63,517 nt of DNA from Bacteroidales bacterium UBA5072 (GTDB taxonomy: Bacteria; Bacteroidota; Bacteroidia; Bacteroidales; UBA10428). The stretch covers positions 531 through 64,047 of the forward strand of contig DIAS01000053.1 of assembly GCA_002415855.1 (NCBI GenBank), given 5' to 3'. This document shows, in pieces, positions 43,709 to 53,051 of this stretch (positions within the stretch are counted from its first letter, which is position 1; each line of letters begins with the position of its first letter). The translations under genes were made by a program, and so were the position numbers. The notes under the pieces were generated by a model, which worked only from the letters and a program-made list of their open reading frames with translations, made no database searches and had not been told where the DNA came from.

Positions 43709-44953
43709 TTACCGGTCGCGATTCGGGCGCCAGTTTCTTCTGCTTTTTGCCATGCCAGACTGCATGTATTCCGGACGACGCCTCTTCTCCTGATTGTCAA
43801 TAGCTTCGGCAATGTCACCGGTCAGGGGAAAAGGATGATCATGGATGACCGGAATCTTCCGGTTAATCAGTTTCTCAATGTCTTTTAAATAAGCCTTTTC
43901 TTCGGCATCGCAAAAGGAAAAGGCTGTTCCTGCCGCACCTGCTCTGCCGGTCCTGCCAATACGGTGAACATATGTTTCCGCTATGTTGGGGATTTCATAA
44001 TTGATAACGAATCCCAGATTATCAACATCGATCCCGCGTGCAGCAATATCTGTCGCAACCAGTACCCTTGTGGTCTGTGCCTTGAAATTGGCAAGCGCCC
44101 GTTGCCGGGCATTCTGTGCCTTGTTACCATGGATGGCTTCGGCCTTGATATTATTCTTGACGAGCAGTCGCATTACCTTATCAGCACCATATTTCGTACG
44201 TGTAAATACCAGCGCGGTTTTAATGGATTGGTTCCTTAACAGATCCATGAGCAATGCATTCTTATTGGCTTTATCGACAAAATAGATATATTGTCCGATG
44301 GTATCTGCTGTAGAAGCTGAGGGAGTAACTTCTACTTTTTTTGGATTATGCAGGATGGTTCCGGCCAGCTTGATGATTTCGGGCTGCAATGTGGCTGAGA
44401 AGAAAAGAGACTGCCGTTTTTGGGGCAGAACCGAAATAATTCTCCGTACATCATGAATAAAGCCCATATCCAGCATTCGATCCGCCTCATCCAACACAAA
44501 TATTTCTATATCCCTGAGCGAAATAAATCCCTGGTTCATCAGATCAAGCAATCTTCCCGGTGTGGCGATCAAAATATCCACGCCTTTTTGCAGGGCTGTA
44601 GTTTGTTGAAACTGGTTTACACCACCATAGATGACGGTGTGGTTTAACCTGATATATCGTCCGTAAGCCTGAAAACTTTCTCCGATCTGGATAGCCAATT
44701 CCCGCGTGGGTGTAACGATCAGGCTCCGGATTTTTTTCTTGTGTTCATTGGTTATCTTCTGACTGAGAAGTTGAAGTATTGGAATTGCAAACGCTGCTGT
44801 TTTACCGGTTCCGGTTTGTGCACAACCCAGCAGATCATTGCCATCCATAATTATCGGAATGGCCTGTTCCTGTATTGGGGTTGGTGTTGAGTAACCTTCA
44901 TCATGCAAAGAATTGAGTATAGGTTGTAATAGATTTAACGATTGAAAAGACAT
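43709..44953 (-). CDS. DEAD-box RNA helicase, RhlE type
   Basis: 414 residues. Helicase motifs in order: Q motif (TPIQEQAIP), I (AQTGTGKT), Ia (PTRELAIQ), II (DEAD), III (SAT), IV-V (ATDIAARGID) and VI (HRIGRTGRAG). The tail is short, basic and Arg-rich (residues about 385-414), as in RhlE. Unwinds RNA duplexes in ribosome maturation, RNA decay or cold adaptation. A perfect -7 box lies upstream. Confidence 0.94.
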   Translation of the reverse strand: MSFQSLNLLQPILNSLHDEGYSTPTPIQEQAIPIIMDGNDLLGCAQTGTGKTAAFAIPILQLLSQKITNEHKKKIRSLIVTPTRELAIQIGESFQAYGRYIRLNHTVIYGGVNQFQQTTALQKGVDILIATPGRLLDLMNQGFISLRDIEIFVLDEADRMLDMGFIHDVRRIISVLPQKRQSLFFSATLQPEIIKLAGTILHNPKKVEVTPSASTADTIGQYIYFVDKANKNALLMDLLRNQSIKTALVFTRTKYGADKVMRLLVKNNIKAEAIHGNKAQNARQRALANFKAQTTRVLVATDIAARGIDVDNLGFVINYEIPNIAETYVHRIGRTGRAGAAGTAFSFCDAEEKAYLKDIEKLINRKIPVIHDHPFPLTGDIAEAIDNQEKRRRPEYMQSGMAKSRRNWRPNRDR

Positions 44954-45033
44954 AAATTATATTTATTTAATATTTGGTGGTGGTAATAACCTGATATCTT
45001 CAGGCAGAGAAAAGTTTTGAGCTTAACATGATG

Positions 45034-45041
45034 CAAAGATA
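45034..45041 (-). promoter_or_regulatory. -7 element of the rhlE-like gene
   Basis: TATCTTTG on the minus strand is an exact match to TAnnTTTG and lies about 80 nt upstream of the helicase start. No clear -33 TTTG is present at canonical distance. Confidence 0.5.
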
Positions 45042-45125
45042 CGATATTTAATTCATTACTGCCTTTAATTTATTTATTCCTACTAATTTTATCGCATGCA
45101 ACAATGTTCTTTGTTTGATTAATGA

Positions 45126-46625
45126 ATGAGTACACGACTAGTATACATGAAAGGATTAATTTTTTTTACGCTGTTTTCTTTGCCATTACTGGCAAAGGCA
45201 CAAAACCGGGTAGACTTCGGACAGTATTTTGAGGATCAGACCTTGCGTATTGATTATTATCATACTGGCGATTCAAAAACCGAGGAGATTACACTGGATA
45301 GAATGTACAAACAAGGCTCATGGGCTGGAAATCCGGACTTCTGTCTGCAGCCCTTCGAACTGGGGCAGTACAAAGTGAATGTATATGACATTGCTACCAA
45401 CAGGTTGATATATTCCAAGGGTTACAGCAGCATCTTTGCAGAATATCAAACAATTGATGCGGCAATCAGAGGCAACAGACGTACTTACCATGAATCAGTT
45501 GTGATACCCTGTCCCAAACGACCATTTATCCTGGTCATCGAGAAACGTGACCGGTACAATTTGTTGTCTCCCGTTTATACGCAGCATGTTGATCCGGCTG
45601 ACTATCACATCATAAACGAAAAGTCAATCAGAAAGAATGATCTGATCATCCCGGTGACCAGTCATGGCAATCCCCATAAGCATGTCGATCTTGTCATCCT
45701 GGCCGAGGGCTACAAAGCCGATGAGCTGGAGAAATTCAGGAATGACCTGAAGTATTTTACCGGATTGTTTTTTAGCGTCGAACCTTATAAAAGCACTGCA
45801 GACCTGTTCAATATCAATGGTATTTTCAGGGCTTCAGAGGAGAGTGGCACTGATGAGCCACGTCAGGGCTTTTACAGGAATACCAGTCTGGGAAGTTCTT
45901 TCAATACCTTTGATCTTGACCGGTATTGCCTTGCCGAGGACAACAGGAGCATTCGGGATGCAGCAGCCAATGTACCCTATGATGCCATACTGATCATGGT
46001 TAACCTGGATCGTTATGGCGGGGGTGGTATTTACAACTGGCAGACCGTTTTTGCTACAGGTTCACCCTGGCGTGATTATGTTTTTCTGCATGAATTCGGC
46101 CATGCTTTTGCCGGATTAGCCGACGAATATTTTGCTTCTCCCGTGGCTTATGTTGATTTTTATACTGCAGGGGTTGAACCGCTTGAGCCAAATATCACTG
46201 CGCTACTCGATACCACCCAGGTGAAATGGAAGAATTACCTTTCGCCGGGAATAAAGGTGCCGACGGAATGGGGCAAGGCATTTTATGATAGCCTGGTGAA
46301 CCGTGCAGCAGACATCGCTTCGGAAAGAGACAAGGTTCTCAACGGCATGAGGCATACAGGCACCATTACCACCGAAACTGAGAAAGTACGCAATGATTAT
46401 CAGTCCAGAATTGATCAGGTAAATGCGAAAATCGACAGTTTCTTCAGAAATCATCCCCTCAAAGACAAGGTTGGTGTTTTTGAAGGGGCCAATTATATGT
46501 CAAAAGGTATGTACCGGCCTACCCTCATGTCGCTTATGCATAAATTCGGAGAAGATGGACTGTCCTATGATATTGTGAATGAAAAAGTCATCTTGTCTAC
46601 AATTGAATATTATACTGGCAATTAA
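45126..46625 (+). CDS. Secreted M64-family metallopeptidase
   Basis: 499 residues; an internal ATG at 45147 gives MKGLIFFTLFSLPLLAKAQ, a clean signal peptide, and is an alternative start. The zinc-binding HEFGHAFAGLADEY (about 321-334) is the hallmark of family M64 (IgA-peptidase type). An N-terminal beta-rich domain (about 25-170) precedes the catalytic part (HVDLVILAEGY onward), and a helical segment with many Glu/Lys (about 405-450) follows. Exported, cleaves peptide bonds outside the cytoplasm; target not known. Its stop abuts the activase start with no gap, so it belongs to the hydroxyproline/arabinose operon. Confidence 0.88.
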   Translation: MSTRLVYMKGLIFFTLFSLPLLAKAQNRVDFGQYFEDQTLRIDYYHTGDSKTEEITLDRMYKQGSWAGNPDFCLQPFELGQYKVNVYDIATNRLIYSKGYSSIFAEYQTIDAAIRGNRRTYHESVVIPCPKRPFILVIEKRDRYNLLSPVYTQHVDPADYHIINEKSIRKNDLIIPVTSHGNPHKHVDLVILAEGYKADELEKFRNDLKYFTGLFFSVEPYKSTADLFNINGIFRASEESGTDEPRQGFYRNTSLGSSFNTFDLDRYCLAEDNRSIRDAAANVPYDAILIMVNLDRYGGGGIYNWQTVFATGSPWRDYVFLHEFGHAFAGLADEYFASPVAYVDFYTAGVEPLEPNITALLDTTQVKWKNYLSPGIKVPTEWGKAFYDSLVNRAADIASERDKVLNGMRHTGTITTETEKVRNDYQSRIDQVNAKIDSFFRNHPLKDKVGVFEGANYMSKGMYRPTLMSLMHKFGEDGLSYDIVNEKVILSTIEYYTGN

Positions 46626-47429
46626 ATGCTTCCTGAAGGATTGATTTTCAATATCAAACGATTTTCGGTCAATGATGGTCCCGGAATACGGACCACCGTG
46701 TTCTTCAAGGGTTGTCCGCTTGGCTGCTGGTGGTGTCACAATCCCGAAAGCAGGTCCGGGGAAACAGAGCATGTCACAATTACGCGCACGCTTCATGGAA
46801 GGGAGTTCTGTCACCACGAAGCTATCGGAAAAACAGTGACTGTTGAGGATGTGCTCAGTGAGATTGAGAAGGAAAGAGTGTTTTATGAAACATCGGGTGG
46901 GGGAGTAACATTCTCAGGAGGTGAGCCTTTGCTGCAACCTGATTTTCTGGTTGGTCTTGCTGAAGCGTGCCGTATCAGGGATATTCATACTTGTCTCGAT
47001 ACCAGTGGCTATTGTGAACCGTTGCTTTTCAGGGATCTCATCCCGAAATTCGATCTTTTTCTTTTTGATATTAAAGTTCTGGACCGCAGCAAACATATCC
47101 TGTATACCGGTTACCCCAATGATGAGATCCTGATTAATCTCCGGCAGCTCGATTGTTCCGCTACCGGTTATATTGTCCGGATACCGGTAGTCCCTGGAAT
47201 AAATGATGATGAAGGCTTTAGGGATGATCTCAAAAAATTACTGGAAACCCTGACCATGTCAAGGAAGGAGATACATCTTCTGCCCTATCATCCTCTGGCA
47301 AAGAGCAAGATGAAAATGCTGGGCCGGGAGTATAAAATGAGCGATTCCTCTGAGTTAGATCAAAGAGAACTTCATAAATTCGCTGACAGCTTTCAGCAGG
47401 CAGGTTACAAAGTAAAGATTGGCGGCTAA
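46626..47429 (+). CDS. Glycyl-radical enzyme activating protein (radical SAM)
   Basis: 267 residues. Radical-SAM cluster motif CPLGCWWC near residue 30 (C-x3-C-x2-C), SAM-binding SGGEPLLQ and the RVPVVPGIN-like RIPVVPGINDD. Between CHNPES and TVEDV, where many glycyl-radical activases carry a ferredoxin insert with two Cys clusters, there is only a short Cys-poor stretch. It generates the glycyl radical on the dehydratase encoded 11 nt downstream. Start ATG 46626 directly follows the upstream TAA. Confidence 0.9.
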   Translation: MLPEGLIFNIKRFSVNDGPGIRTTVFFKGCPLGCWWCHNPESRSGETEHVTITRTLHGREFCHHEAIGKTVTVEDVLSEIEKERVFYETSGGGVTFSGGEPLLQPDFLVGLAEACRIRDIHTCLDTSGYCEPLLFRDLIPKFDLFLFDIKVLDRSKHILYTGYPNDEILINLRQLDCSATGYIVRIPVVPGINDDEGFRDDLKKLLETLTMSRKEIHLLPYHPLAKSKMKMLGREYKMSDSSELDQRELHKFADSFQQAGYKVKIGG

Positions 47430-47440
47430 AAAAAAAGTAT

Positions 47441-49804
47441 ATGAACGATCGGATCGGCAGGTTAAGGATTCAAAGTCTTCAGGCAGTAAATTGTATATCT
47501 GCTGAAAGAGCAACACTGGTAACCCGATTTTACCAATCGGCTGTTGCAAATGAGGTCAGCGTACCTGTACAGCGTGCGCTTTGCTTTGAATACATTTTAA
47601 AGAACAAATCGATCTGCATTCTTGCCGACGAATTGATAGTGGGAGAGCGAGGACCTGCACCCAAAGCTACCCCCACATACCCTGAAGTAAATCTCCATTC
47701 TTTGCAGGATCTTGAAATCCTGCATAATCGTAAAAAGGTGAGCTTCTGCAGCGATGAGCAAACCAGGCTTGCCTATGCCGAAGAAATCATACCATACTGG
47801 AGGGGAAAGACGAACCGGGACAGAATTATGCGTCTGTTACCAGCGGAGTGGCAGGAATCATATAAGGCAGGCATTTTCACTGAGTTTATGGAACAGCGCG
47901 CTCCGGGACATACAGTTCTGGGAGATAAGATATACTCCAAAGGGATGCTGGATATTGTCAACGACGTCCGTTCGGTCCGGGACAGCCTTGATTTTTATAA
48001 TGATCCCATGGCTTTTGAAAAGCAGGAGGAATTGAAAGCCATGGAAATAGCTGCCAATGCTGTCATAACCTTTGCATTGCGGCATGCCGAGAAACTTGAA
48101 GATCTTGCTGCTGCTGAAACCAATCCGGAGCGAAAAATGGAACTGGCAGACATGGCCTCCATCTGCCGTTGGGTTCCGGCTCATGCCCCGCGGACATTTC
48201 ACGAAGCTTTGCAATATTACTGGTTTGTTCACCTGGGTGTTGTAACCGAACTGAATCCATGGGATTCTTTTAATCCCGGAAGGCTGGATCAGCACCTTTA
48301 TCCATTTTATCATAAGGGGATCGAGGAGGGAATCCTTACAAGGGACCGTGCAATTGAGCTTTTGCAGGCGTTCTGGATCAAGTTCAACAATCATCCGGCA
48401 CCGCCCAAAATCGGTATTACAGCAGAGGAAAGCAACACCTATACTGATTTCTCATTGATCAACCTGGGAGGGGTAAAAGCTGACGGTTCCGATGCTATAA
48501 ATGAACTTTCGTATTTAATTCTTGATGTTATAGAAGACATGCGGCTCCTGCAACCCAGCTCCATGATCCAGGTGAGCAAAAAAAGCCCTGATCTGTTTTT
48601 GCAGCGGGCTATCAGGATCATTAGAACGGGTTACGGACAGCCTTCTGTGTTCAATACCGATGCTATTGTTCAGGAACTGGTAAGGCAGGGAAAGAACATT
48701 GAAGATGCCAGGAGGGGAGGAGCCAGCGGATGTGTCGAAAGCGGTGCATTTGGAACGGAATCTTATATCCTCACCGGATATTTCAATATTCCCAAAGTGC
48801 TGGAGATCACTCTGAATAATGGAACAGATCCGGAAACCCAAAAACTCATCGGCCTTGAAACAGGTGACGCGGCTGGATTTACAGGTTTTGACAAATTGCT
48901 TGATGCCTTTAACAGGCAGCTGAATCACTTCATCAATATAAAGATCAAGGGCAGCAACATCATCGAAAAGGTTTTTGCCAATCATATGCCGGCCCCTTTT
49001 CTTTCTTTGCTGATTGATGACTGCATCTCCAGCGGACGCGATTATCATGCCGGTGGAGCACGATACAACACAAATTATATTCAGGGGGTGGGTATGGGTA
49101 CCATTACCGATAGCCTCACCGCTATTCAGTATCATGTTTTTGACAAGAAGACAATCCCGATGCAACAGATGCTCAAGGCCCTTCAGCACGATTTTAAAGG
49201 GTATGAGGACCTGCAATATGAACTGGTTTACAATACCCCAAAGTATGGAAATGATGATGATTATGCCGATCATAACCTTGTAAGCGTTTTTGAAATGTAT
49301 TACAATGCCATCGATGGAAGGCCAACACCGAGGGGAGGAACCTACAGGATTAATCTGCTGCCTACCACGTGTCATATATATTTTGGCAGTAAGATCGGCG
49401 CGCTTCCTGATGGCCGAAAGGCCAAAGAGCCTGTCAGCGAGGGAGTTTCGCCGGTTCAGGGTGCCGATCACCAGGGACCTACTTCCGTTATTAAATCAGT
49501 AGCAAAAATCGATCACATCAGGACCGGCGGAACCCTGTTGAACCAGAAATTCACTCCTGCCTTTTTTAAGGACAAGGAAAGTATCATCAAACTCGCTCAA
49601 CTTGTTCGAGGCTATTTCAGGCTTGACGGGCATCATATTCAATTCAACGTGGTATCTGCTGAAATTTTGCGCGATGCACAAGCACATCCGGAAAAATACC
49701 GTGATCTGATTGTTCGCGTGGCCGGATACAGCGATTATTTCAATGACCTGGGCGAGGATCTGCAAAACGAAATTATCCGGAGAACGGAACATGAGGTTCT
49801 GTAA
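47441..49804 (+). CDS. hypD: Trans-4-hydroxy-L-proline dehydratase (glycyl-radical enzyme)
   Basis: 787 residues, full-length glycyl-radical enzyme. The thiyl Cys is Cys431 in ASGCVESGAF (with the catalytic Glu of the GCVE motif). The glycyl-radical site is Gly762 in RVAGYSDYF near the C terminus. Segments such as GERGPAPKATPTYPE, APRTFHEALQYYWFVHLG and GGARYNTNYIQGVGMG match the hydroxyproline dehydratase subfamily better than choline lyase or glycerol dehydratase. It dehydrates trans-4-hydroxyproline to pyrroline-5-carboxylate, which ProC (not in the window) reduces to proline. Oxygen-sensitive, so active without oxygen. Confidence 0.85.
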   Translation: MNDRIGRLRIQSLQAVNCISAERATLVTRFYQSAVANEVSVPVQRALCFEYILKNKSICILADELIVGERGPAPKATPTYPEVNLHSLQDLEILHNRKKVSFCSDEQTRLAYAEEIIPYWRGKTNRDRIMRLLPAEWQESYKAGIFTEFMEQRAPGHTVLGDKIYSKGMLDIVNDVRSVRDSLDFYNDPMAFEKQEELKAMEIAANAVITFALRHAEKLEDLAAAETNPERKMELADMASICRWVPAHAPRTFHEALQYYWFVHLGVVTELNPWDSFNPGRLDQHLYPFYHKGIEEGILTRDRAIELLQAFWIKFNNHPAPPKIGITAEESNTYTDFSLINLGGVKADGSDAINELSYLILDVIEDMRLLQPSSMIQVSKKSPDLFLQRAIRIIRTGYGQPSVFNTDAIVQELVRQGKNIEDARRGGASGCVESGAFGTESYILTGYFNIPKVLEITLNNGTDPETQKLIGLETGDAAGFTGFDKLLDAFNRQLNHFINIKIKGSNIIEKVFANHMPAPFLSLLIDDCISSGRDYHAGGARYNTNYIQGVGMGTITDSLTAIQYHVFDKKTIPMQQMLKALQHDFKGYEDLQYELVYNTPKYGNDDDYADHNLVSVFEMYYNAIDGRPTPRGGTYRINLLPTTCHIYFGSKIGALPDGRKAKEPVSEGVSPVQGADHQGPTSVIKSVAKIDHIRTGGTLLNQKFTPAFFKDKESIIKLAQLVRGYFRLDGHHIQFNVVSAEILRDAQAHPEKYRDLIVRVAGYSDYFNDLGEDLQNEIIRRTEHEVL

Positions 49805-49834
49805 TTAACAACCCCAACCGTAAGAATTATAAAG

Positions 49835-51769
49835 ATGAAAACCTTTTTAACCCTCCTGACAACAAGTGTTTCTTTTTTCTTTTTATTCAGCACCTGCAGT
49901 ACCCGTAAGGGGGCTGTCATGGATTATCCGATACGACCTGTACCGTTTACTGCCATTCGGGTAAGTGATAATTTCTGGGCACCGGTGATACGGCGTAATC
50001 ACGATGTTACCATACCCATTGCGCTGAATCAATGTTACAGGACCGGCCGGGTGGATAATTTTCTGTTTGCCGGAAAGATTAAGTCTGGCAGTTTCTGCAC
50101 GGAGTTCCCGTTTGACGATTCAGACATTTACAAAATTATTGAAGGAGCAAGTTATTCCCTGCAAACCTTCCCCGATAAGAATCTGGAGGCCCGCATTGAT
50201 ACATTGATATTTTACATTGGCAAAGCCCAGGAACCGGACGGGTATTTATACACAAACCGCACCATCGATTCCACGCACCTTCATCCGTGGGCAGGCAAAA
50301 AAAGGTGGGAAAAGGATCCCGAGCTCAGCCATGAACTTTATAACTGCGGTCATTTGTATGAAGCCGCTGTAGCGCACTTTCAGGCAACCGGAAAAAGATC
50401 CATGCTGGATATTGCCGTGAAAAATGCTGACCTGCTGGTCAGGGACTTTGGCCCGGGTAAGCTTGCCTACGAACCCGGCCACCAGGTTGTTGAAATGGGC
50501 CTCGTGAAAATGTACAGGGTTACCGGCAAAAGGGAATACCTTGACCTTGCAAAATTCTTCCTGGATATCCGGGGAAAAGGAACAGAATACAGCCAGGACC
50601 ATATGAAGGTAACTGAACAAACCCAGGCAGTCGGCCATGCAGTCCGGGCTATGTATTTGTATTCAGGTATGGCCGATGTGGCAGCCATTACCGGTGATCA
50701 GGCATATGTACATGCACTTGACCTGATCTGGCATGACCTGATCAGTACGAAATTTTATATTACCGGTGGAATCGGTGCTGCCGCTGGCCATGAAGGATTC
50801 GGACCTCCTTATGATCTGCCCAACATGACAGCCTATAACGAAACCTGTGCATCCATCGGCGAAGTTTATTGGAATTTTCGCCTGTTCCTGCTCCATGGTG
50901 AATCAACTTACTACGATGTACTCGAAAGGGTTCTTTACAACGGATTGATCTCAGGTGTATCCCTGAGCGGCGACCATTTCTTTTACCCGAATCCACTCGA
51001 ATCATCGGGTCAGCATGCACGAAGCGAATGGTTTGGTTGTGCCTGCTGTCCAAGCAATATTTGCCGTTTTATTCCATCGATACCGGGCTACATTTATGCA
51101 ACAGACCGCGACCGGCTTTATGTAAACCTGTTTATAGGCAGCAGCGCTGATATTGATCTCGGTGGAGATCATGTCGAGATCATTCAGAGAACCGCATATC
51201 CCTGGGAGGGACAGGTGGAAATAACCATAAACCCGGACAGGAATCAGAAAATGGAAGTTGCCGTCCGGATCCCGGGTTGGGCTGAAAACCAGCCTGTACC
51301 TGGTGATTTGTACTCGTTCAAAGCTGGTGAAACTGATGCCTTGGCACTTACAGTTAACGGTGTGCCTGCTCATTATTCCCTGGATAAAGGATATGCCGTA
51401 ATAAAAAGGAAGTGGAAAAAGGGTGATCATCTGAGTATTGACTTTCCCATGCCTGTTCGCCGTATTATTGCCAACGAGAAAGTCATTGCTGATCAGGGCA
51501 GGGTTGCCCTTCAGAGAGGTCCTCTGGTATACTGCGCTGAATGGCCTGATTTCAAGGATAGTAAGGTTTTGAACCGGAAGCTCAGCGATAAGGAAGATAT
51601 TAAGGCTGAATTCAGACAGGATCTGTTATCAGGAGTTACCATACTCACCGGCAAGGCTGATTTTATTGCCATACCTTATTATACATGGGCCAACCGCGGG
51701 CAAGGAGAAATGGCAGTCTGGCTATTATCAACCGAAGATCCACCTGAACAAAGGGTAGACAACAGATAA
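49835..51769 (+). CDS. GH127 beta-L-arabinofuranosidase-like lipoprotein
   Basis: 644 residues. A lipobox-like LFSTCSTRKG near residue 20 predicts a lipoprotein. The (alpha/alpha)6 domain with FPFDDSDIYKIIEGASY and YNCGHLYEAAVAHF is typical for GH127/DUF1680. The conserved ACCPSN motif (about 410) carries the Cys cluster that binds zinc and provides the nucleophile in the Bifidobacterium HypBA1 enzyme. HypBA1 removes beta-L-arabinofuranose, including from hydroxyproline-linked arabinose. It follows hypD by 30 nt. The 3' end overlaps the end of the convergent J-domain gene by 42 nt. Confidence 0.88.
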   Translation: MKTFLTLLTTSVSFFFLFSTCSTRKGAVMDYPIRPVPFTAIRVSDNFWAPVIRRNHDVTIPIALNQCYRTGRVDNFLFAGKIKSGSFCTEFPFDDSDIYKIIEGASYSLQTFPDKNLEARIDTLIFYIGKAQEPDGYLYTNRTIDSTHLHPWAGKKRWEKDPELSHELYNCGHLYEAAVAHFQATGKRSMLDIAVKNADLLVRDFGPGKLAYEPGHQVVEMGLVKMYRVTGKREYLDLAKFFLDIRGKGTEYSQDHMKVTEQTQAVGHAVRAMYLYSGMADVAAITGDQAYVHALDLIWHDLISTKFYITGGIGAAAGHEGFGPPYDLPNMTAYNETCASIGEVYWNFRLFLLHGESTYYDVLERVLYNGLISGVSLSGDHFFYPNPLESSGQHARSEWFGCACCPSNICRFIPSIPGYIYATDRDRLYVNLFIGSSADIDLGGDHVEIIQRTAYPWEGQVEITINPDRNQKMEVAVRIPGWAENQPVPGDLYSFKAGETDALALTVNGVPAHYSLDKGYAVIKRKWKKGDHLSIDFPMPVRRIIANEKVIADQGRVALQRGPLVYCAEWPDFKDSKVLNRKLSDKEDIKAEFRQDLLSGVTILTGKADFIAIPYYTWANRGQGEMAVWLLSTEDPPEQRVDNR

Positions 51770-52954
51770 AACAGGTATATCATTATATACCTGATAGCCT
51801 TCCTTAAATTTCAATTCTGCATCAACATATTGCCTGGTGAGCGGGAGGGAGGCATATTTTCCAAGCAGAAAACCAAGCAGCTGCATCAGAAAGCTGTCAA
51901 AAATTATGATAGCTGTGATTACAAAATAGATGGAATCGGTTGTCACGATTTCAACAGGTTTAGTTGTCACTATTGATGCAAGCATGATGCTGAATAACCA
52001 AATGACAATCCTGATAATCATCCCTAAACTGAACAGGTAGCTGGTATTTGATTTTGTACGGCTTGTTAACAGTATAAGCGAACTCAGCAGTCCCCCCGAT
52101 GCCATTCCCAGGACAAGTCTCCAGACAATACTGGTTATGTTAAGGAATACAAGACACAACAGGATGGTCATTATCTTGACCAATATATTGACAGAGTGAA
52201 TCACAAATGCTTTCTGAGATCGTGGAACCATGATGGAAATGTTCTGATTCACATAATTGACATTATGCTGCCGGAATCCCCCGGAGCCATACTTTATTTC
52301 TTTCAGTTTTAACAGTTCCAACGGGTAAGGTTTTGAGTTGGCCGTTTTGTTTGGGCAGTAATGACAGGGTTTGTCAGAAGGATGTTTTTCCGTGTAGAGA
52401 TTCCTGATGCGTGCGGGAGTATAGTATAACGTTCCTGGCATCAGGTAGCTTTTTCGGTTATCACGGATATACCAGCCGATTATACCTGCAAACGGCCACA
52501 TGAACAATGCCAGAAACATAAAAGTCCAGTGGTTCACAACGGACAGAACAACAGGCATTAGAAACAACAACAGAAATAATATAATACTGATCAGACGCAT
52601 TGCGATGGTCAGTAACAAAGCGATATCATTGATTCCGCTTTCCTGGAAGGCTTCATGGTGCTTTTTGAATTTCTCATAGCGCATTCTGGCTTGCCGGTGG
52701 GCCTTTTCTCGTGCTTCCTGACGGAATTTCTCAAAGGCCTCGGTTTTAATGTAATCATCATAGACAATTGTCTGCCATGGCCAGTGGTTCATGATAAATT
52801 CATAAGCTTCTGTGATCTCACAGAATCTTTCATGCGCATCGGGTGATTTGTTGACATCGGGATGATACAACTTGGCCAGACGACGGTAAGATCTCTGGAC
52901 ATCGTCACGACTGGAATTTTCCGGGACCTGTAGGATCTCAAAGTAGTTTTTCAT
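51728..52954 (-). CDS. J-domain membrane protein
   Basis: 408 residues from MKNYFEIL at 52954. A longer frame to 53026 would read through the terminator hairpin of the upstream gene, so that extension is unlikely. J-domain (about 1-65) with the HPD motif in KLYHPDVNK. A linker rich in Lys/Glu follows, then about six hydrophobic helices (from about 125 on), with a CHYCPNK Cys pair between them. J-domains stimulate Hsp70 ATPase; this one would recruit it to the inner membrane. No other chaperone gene is nearby. Confidence 0.82.
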   Translation of the reverse strand: MKNYFEILQVPENSSRDDVQRSYRRLAKLYHPDVNKSPDAHERFCEITEAYEFIMNHWPWQTIVYDDYIKTEAFEKFRQEAREKAHRQARMRYEKFKKHHEAFQESGINDIALLLTIAMRLISIILFLLLFLMPVVLSVVNHWTFMFLALFMWPFAGIIGWYIRDNRKSYLMPGTLYYTPARIRNLYTEKHPSDKPCHYCPNKTANSKPYPLELLKLKEIKYGSGGFRQHNVNYVNQNISIMVPRSQKAFVIHSVNILVKIMTILLCLVFLNITSIVWRLVLGMASGGLLSSLILLTSRTKSNTSYLFSLGMIIRIVIWLFSIMLASIVTTKPVEIVTTDSIYFVITAIIIFDSFLMQLLGFLLGKYASLPLTRQYVDAELKFKEGYQVYNDIPVLSVVYPLFRWIFG

Positions 52955-52999
52955 AGGTTCAGGAAACCTGGGATACCAATTTCCGATACTAAAATACTC

Positions 53000-53031
53000 A
53001 AAAAAAAGACCATGGAATTCGCCCATGGTCT
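53000..53031 (-). terminator. Intrinsic terminator of the lipoprotein gene
   Basis: On the minus strand AGACCATGG / CCATGGTCT with a 7-nt loop is followed by a T run (plus-strand A run 53001-53007). It lies 21 nt downstream of the lipoprotein stop and within the false N-terminal extension of the J-domain gene. Confidence 0.85.
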
Positions 53032-53051
53032 CTTATTTTCCGAGGTTGCTG

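Noticed and set aside
48515..49471. 318-codon minus-strand frame inside hypD
   Set aside because: Covered by the unmistakable glycyl-radical enzyme on the plus strand.
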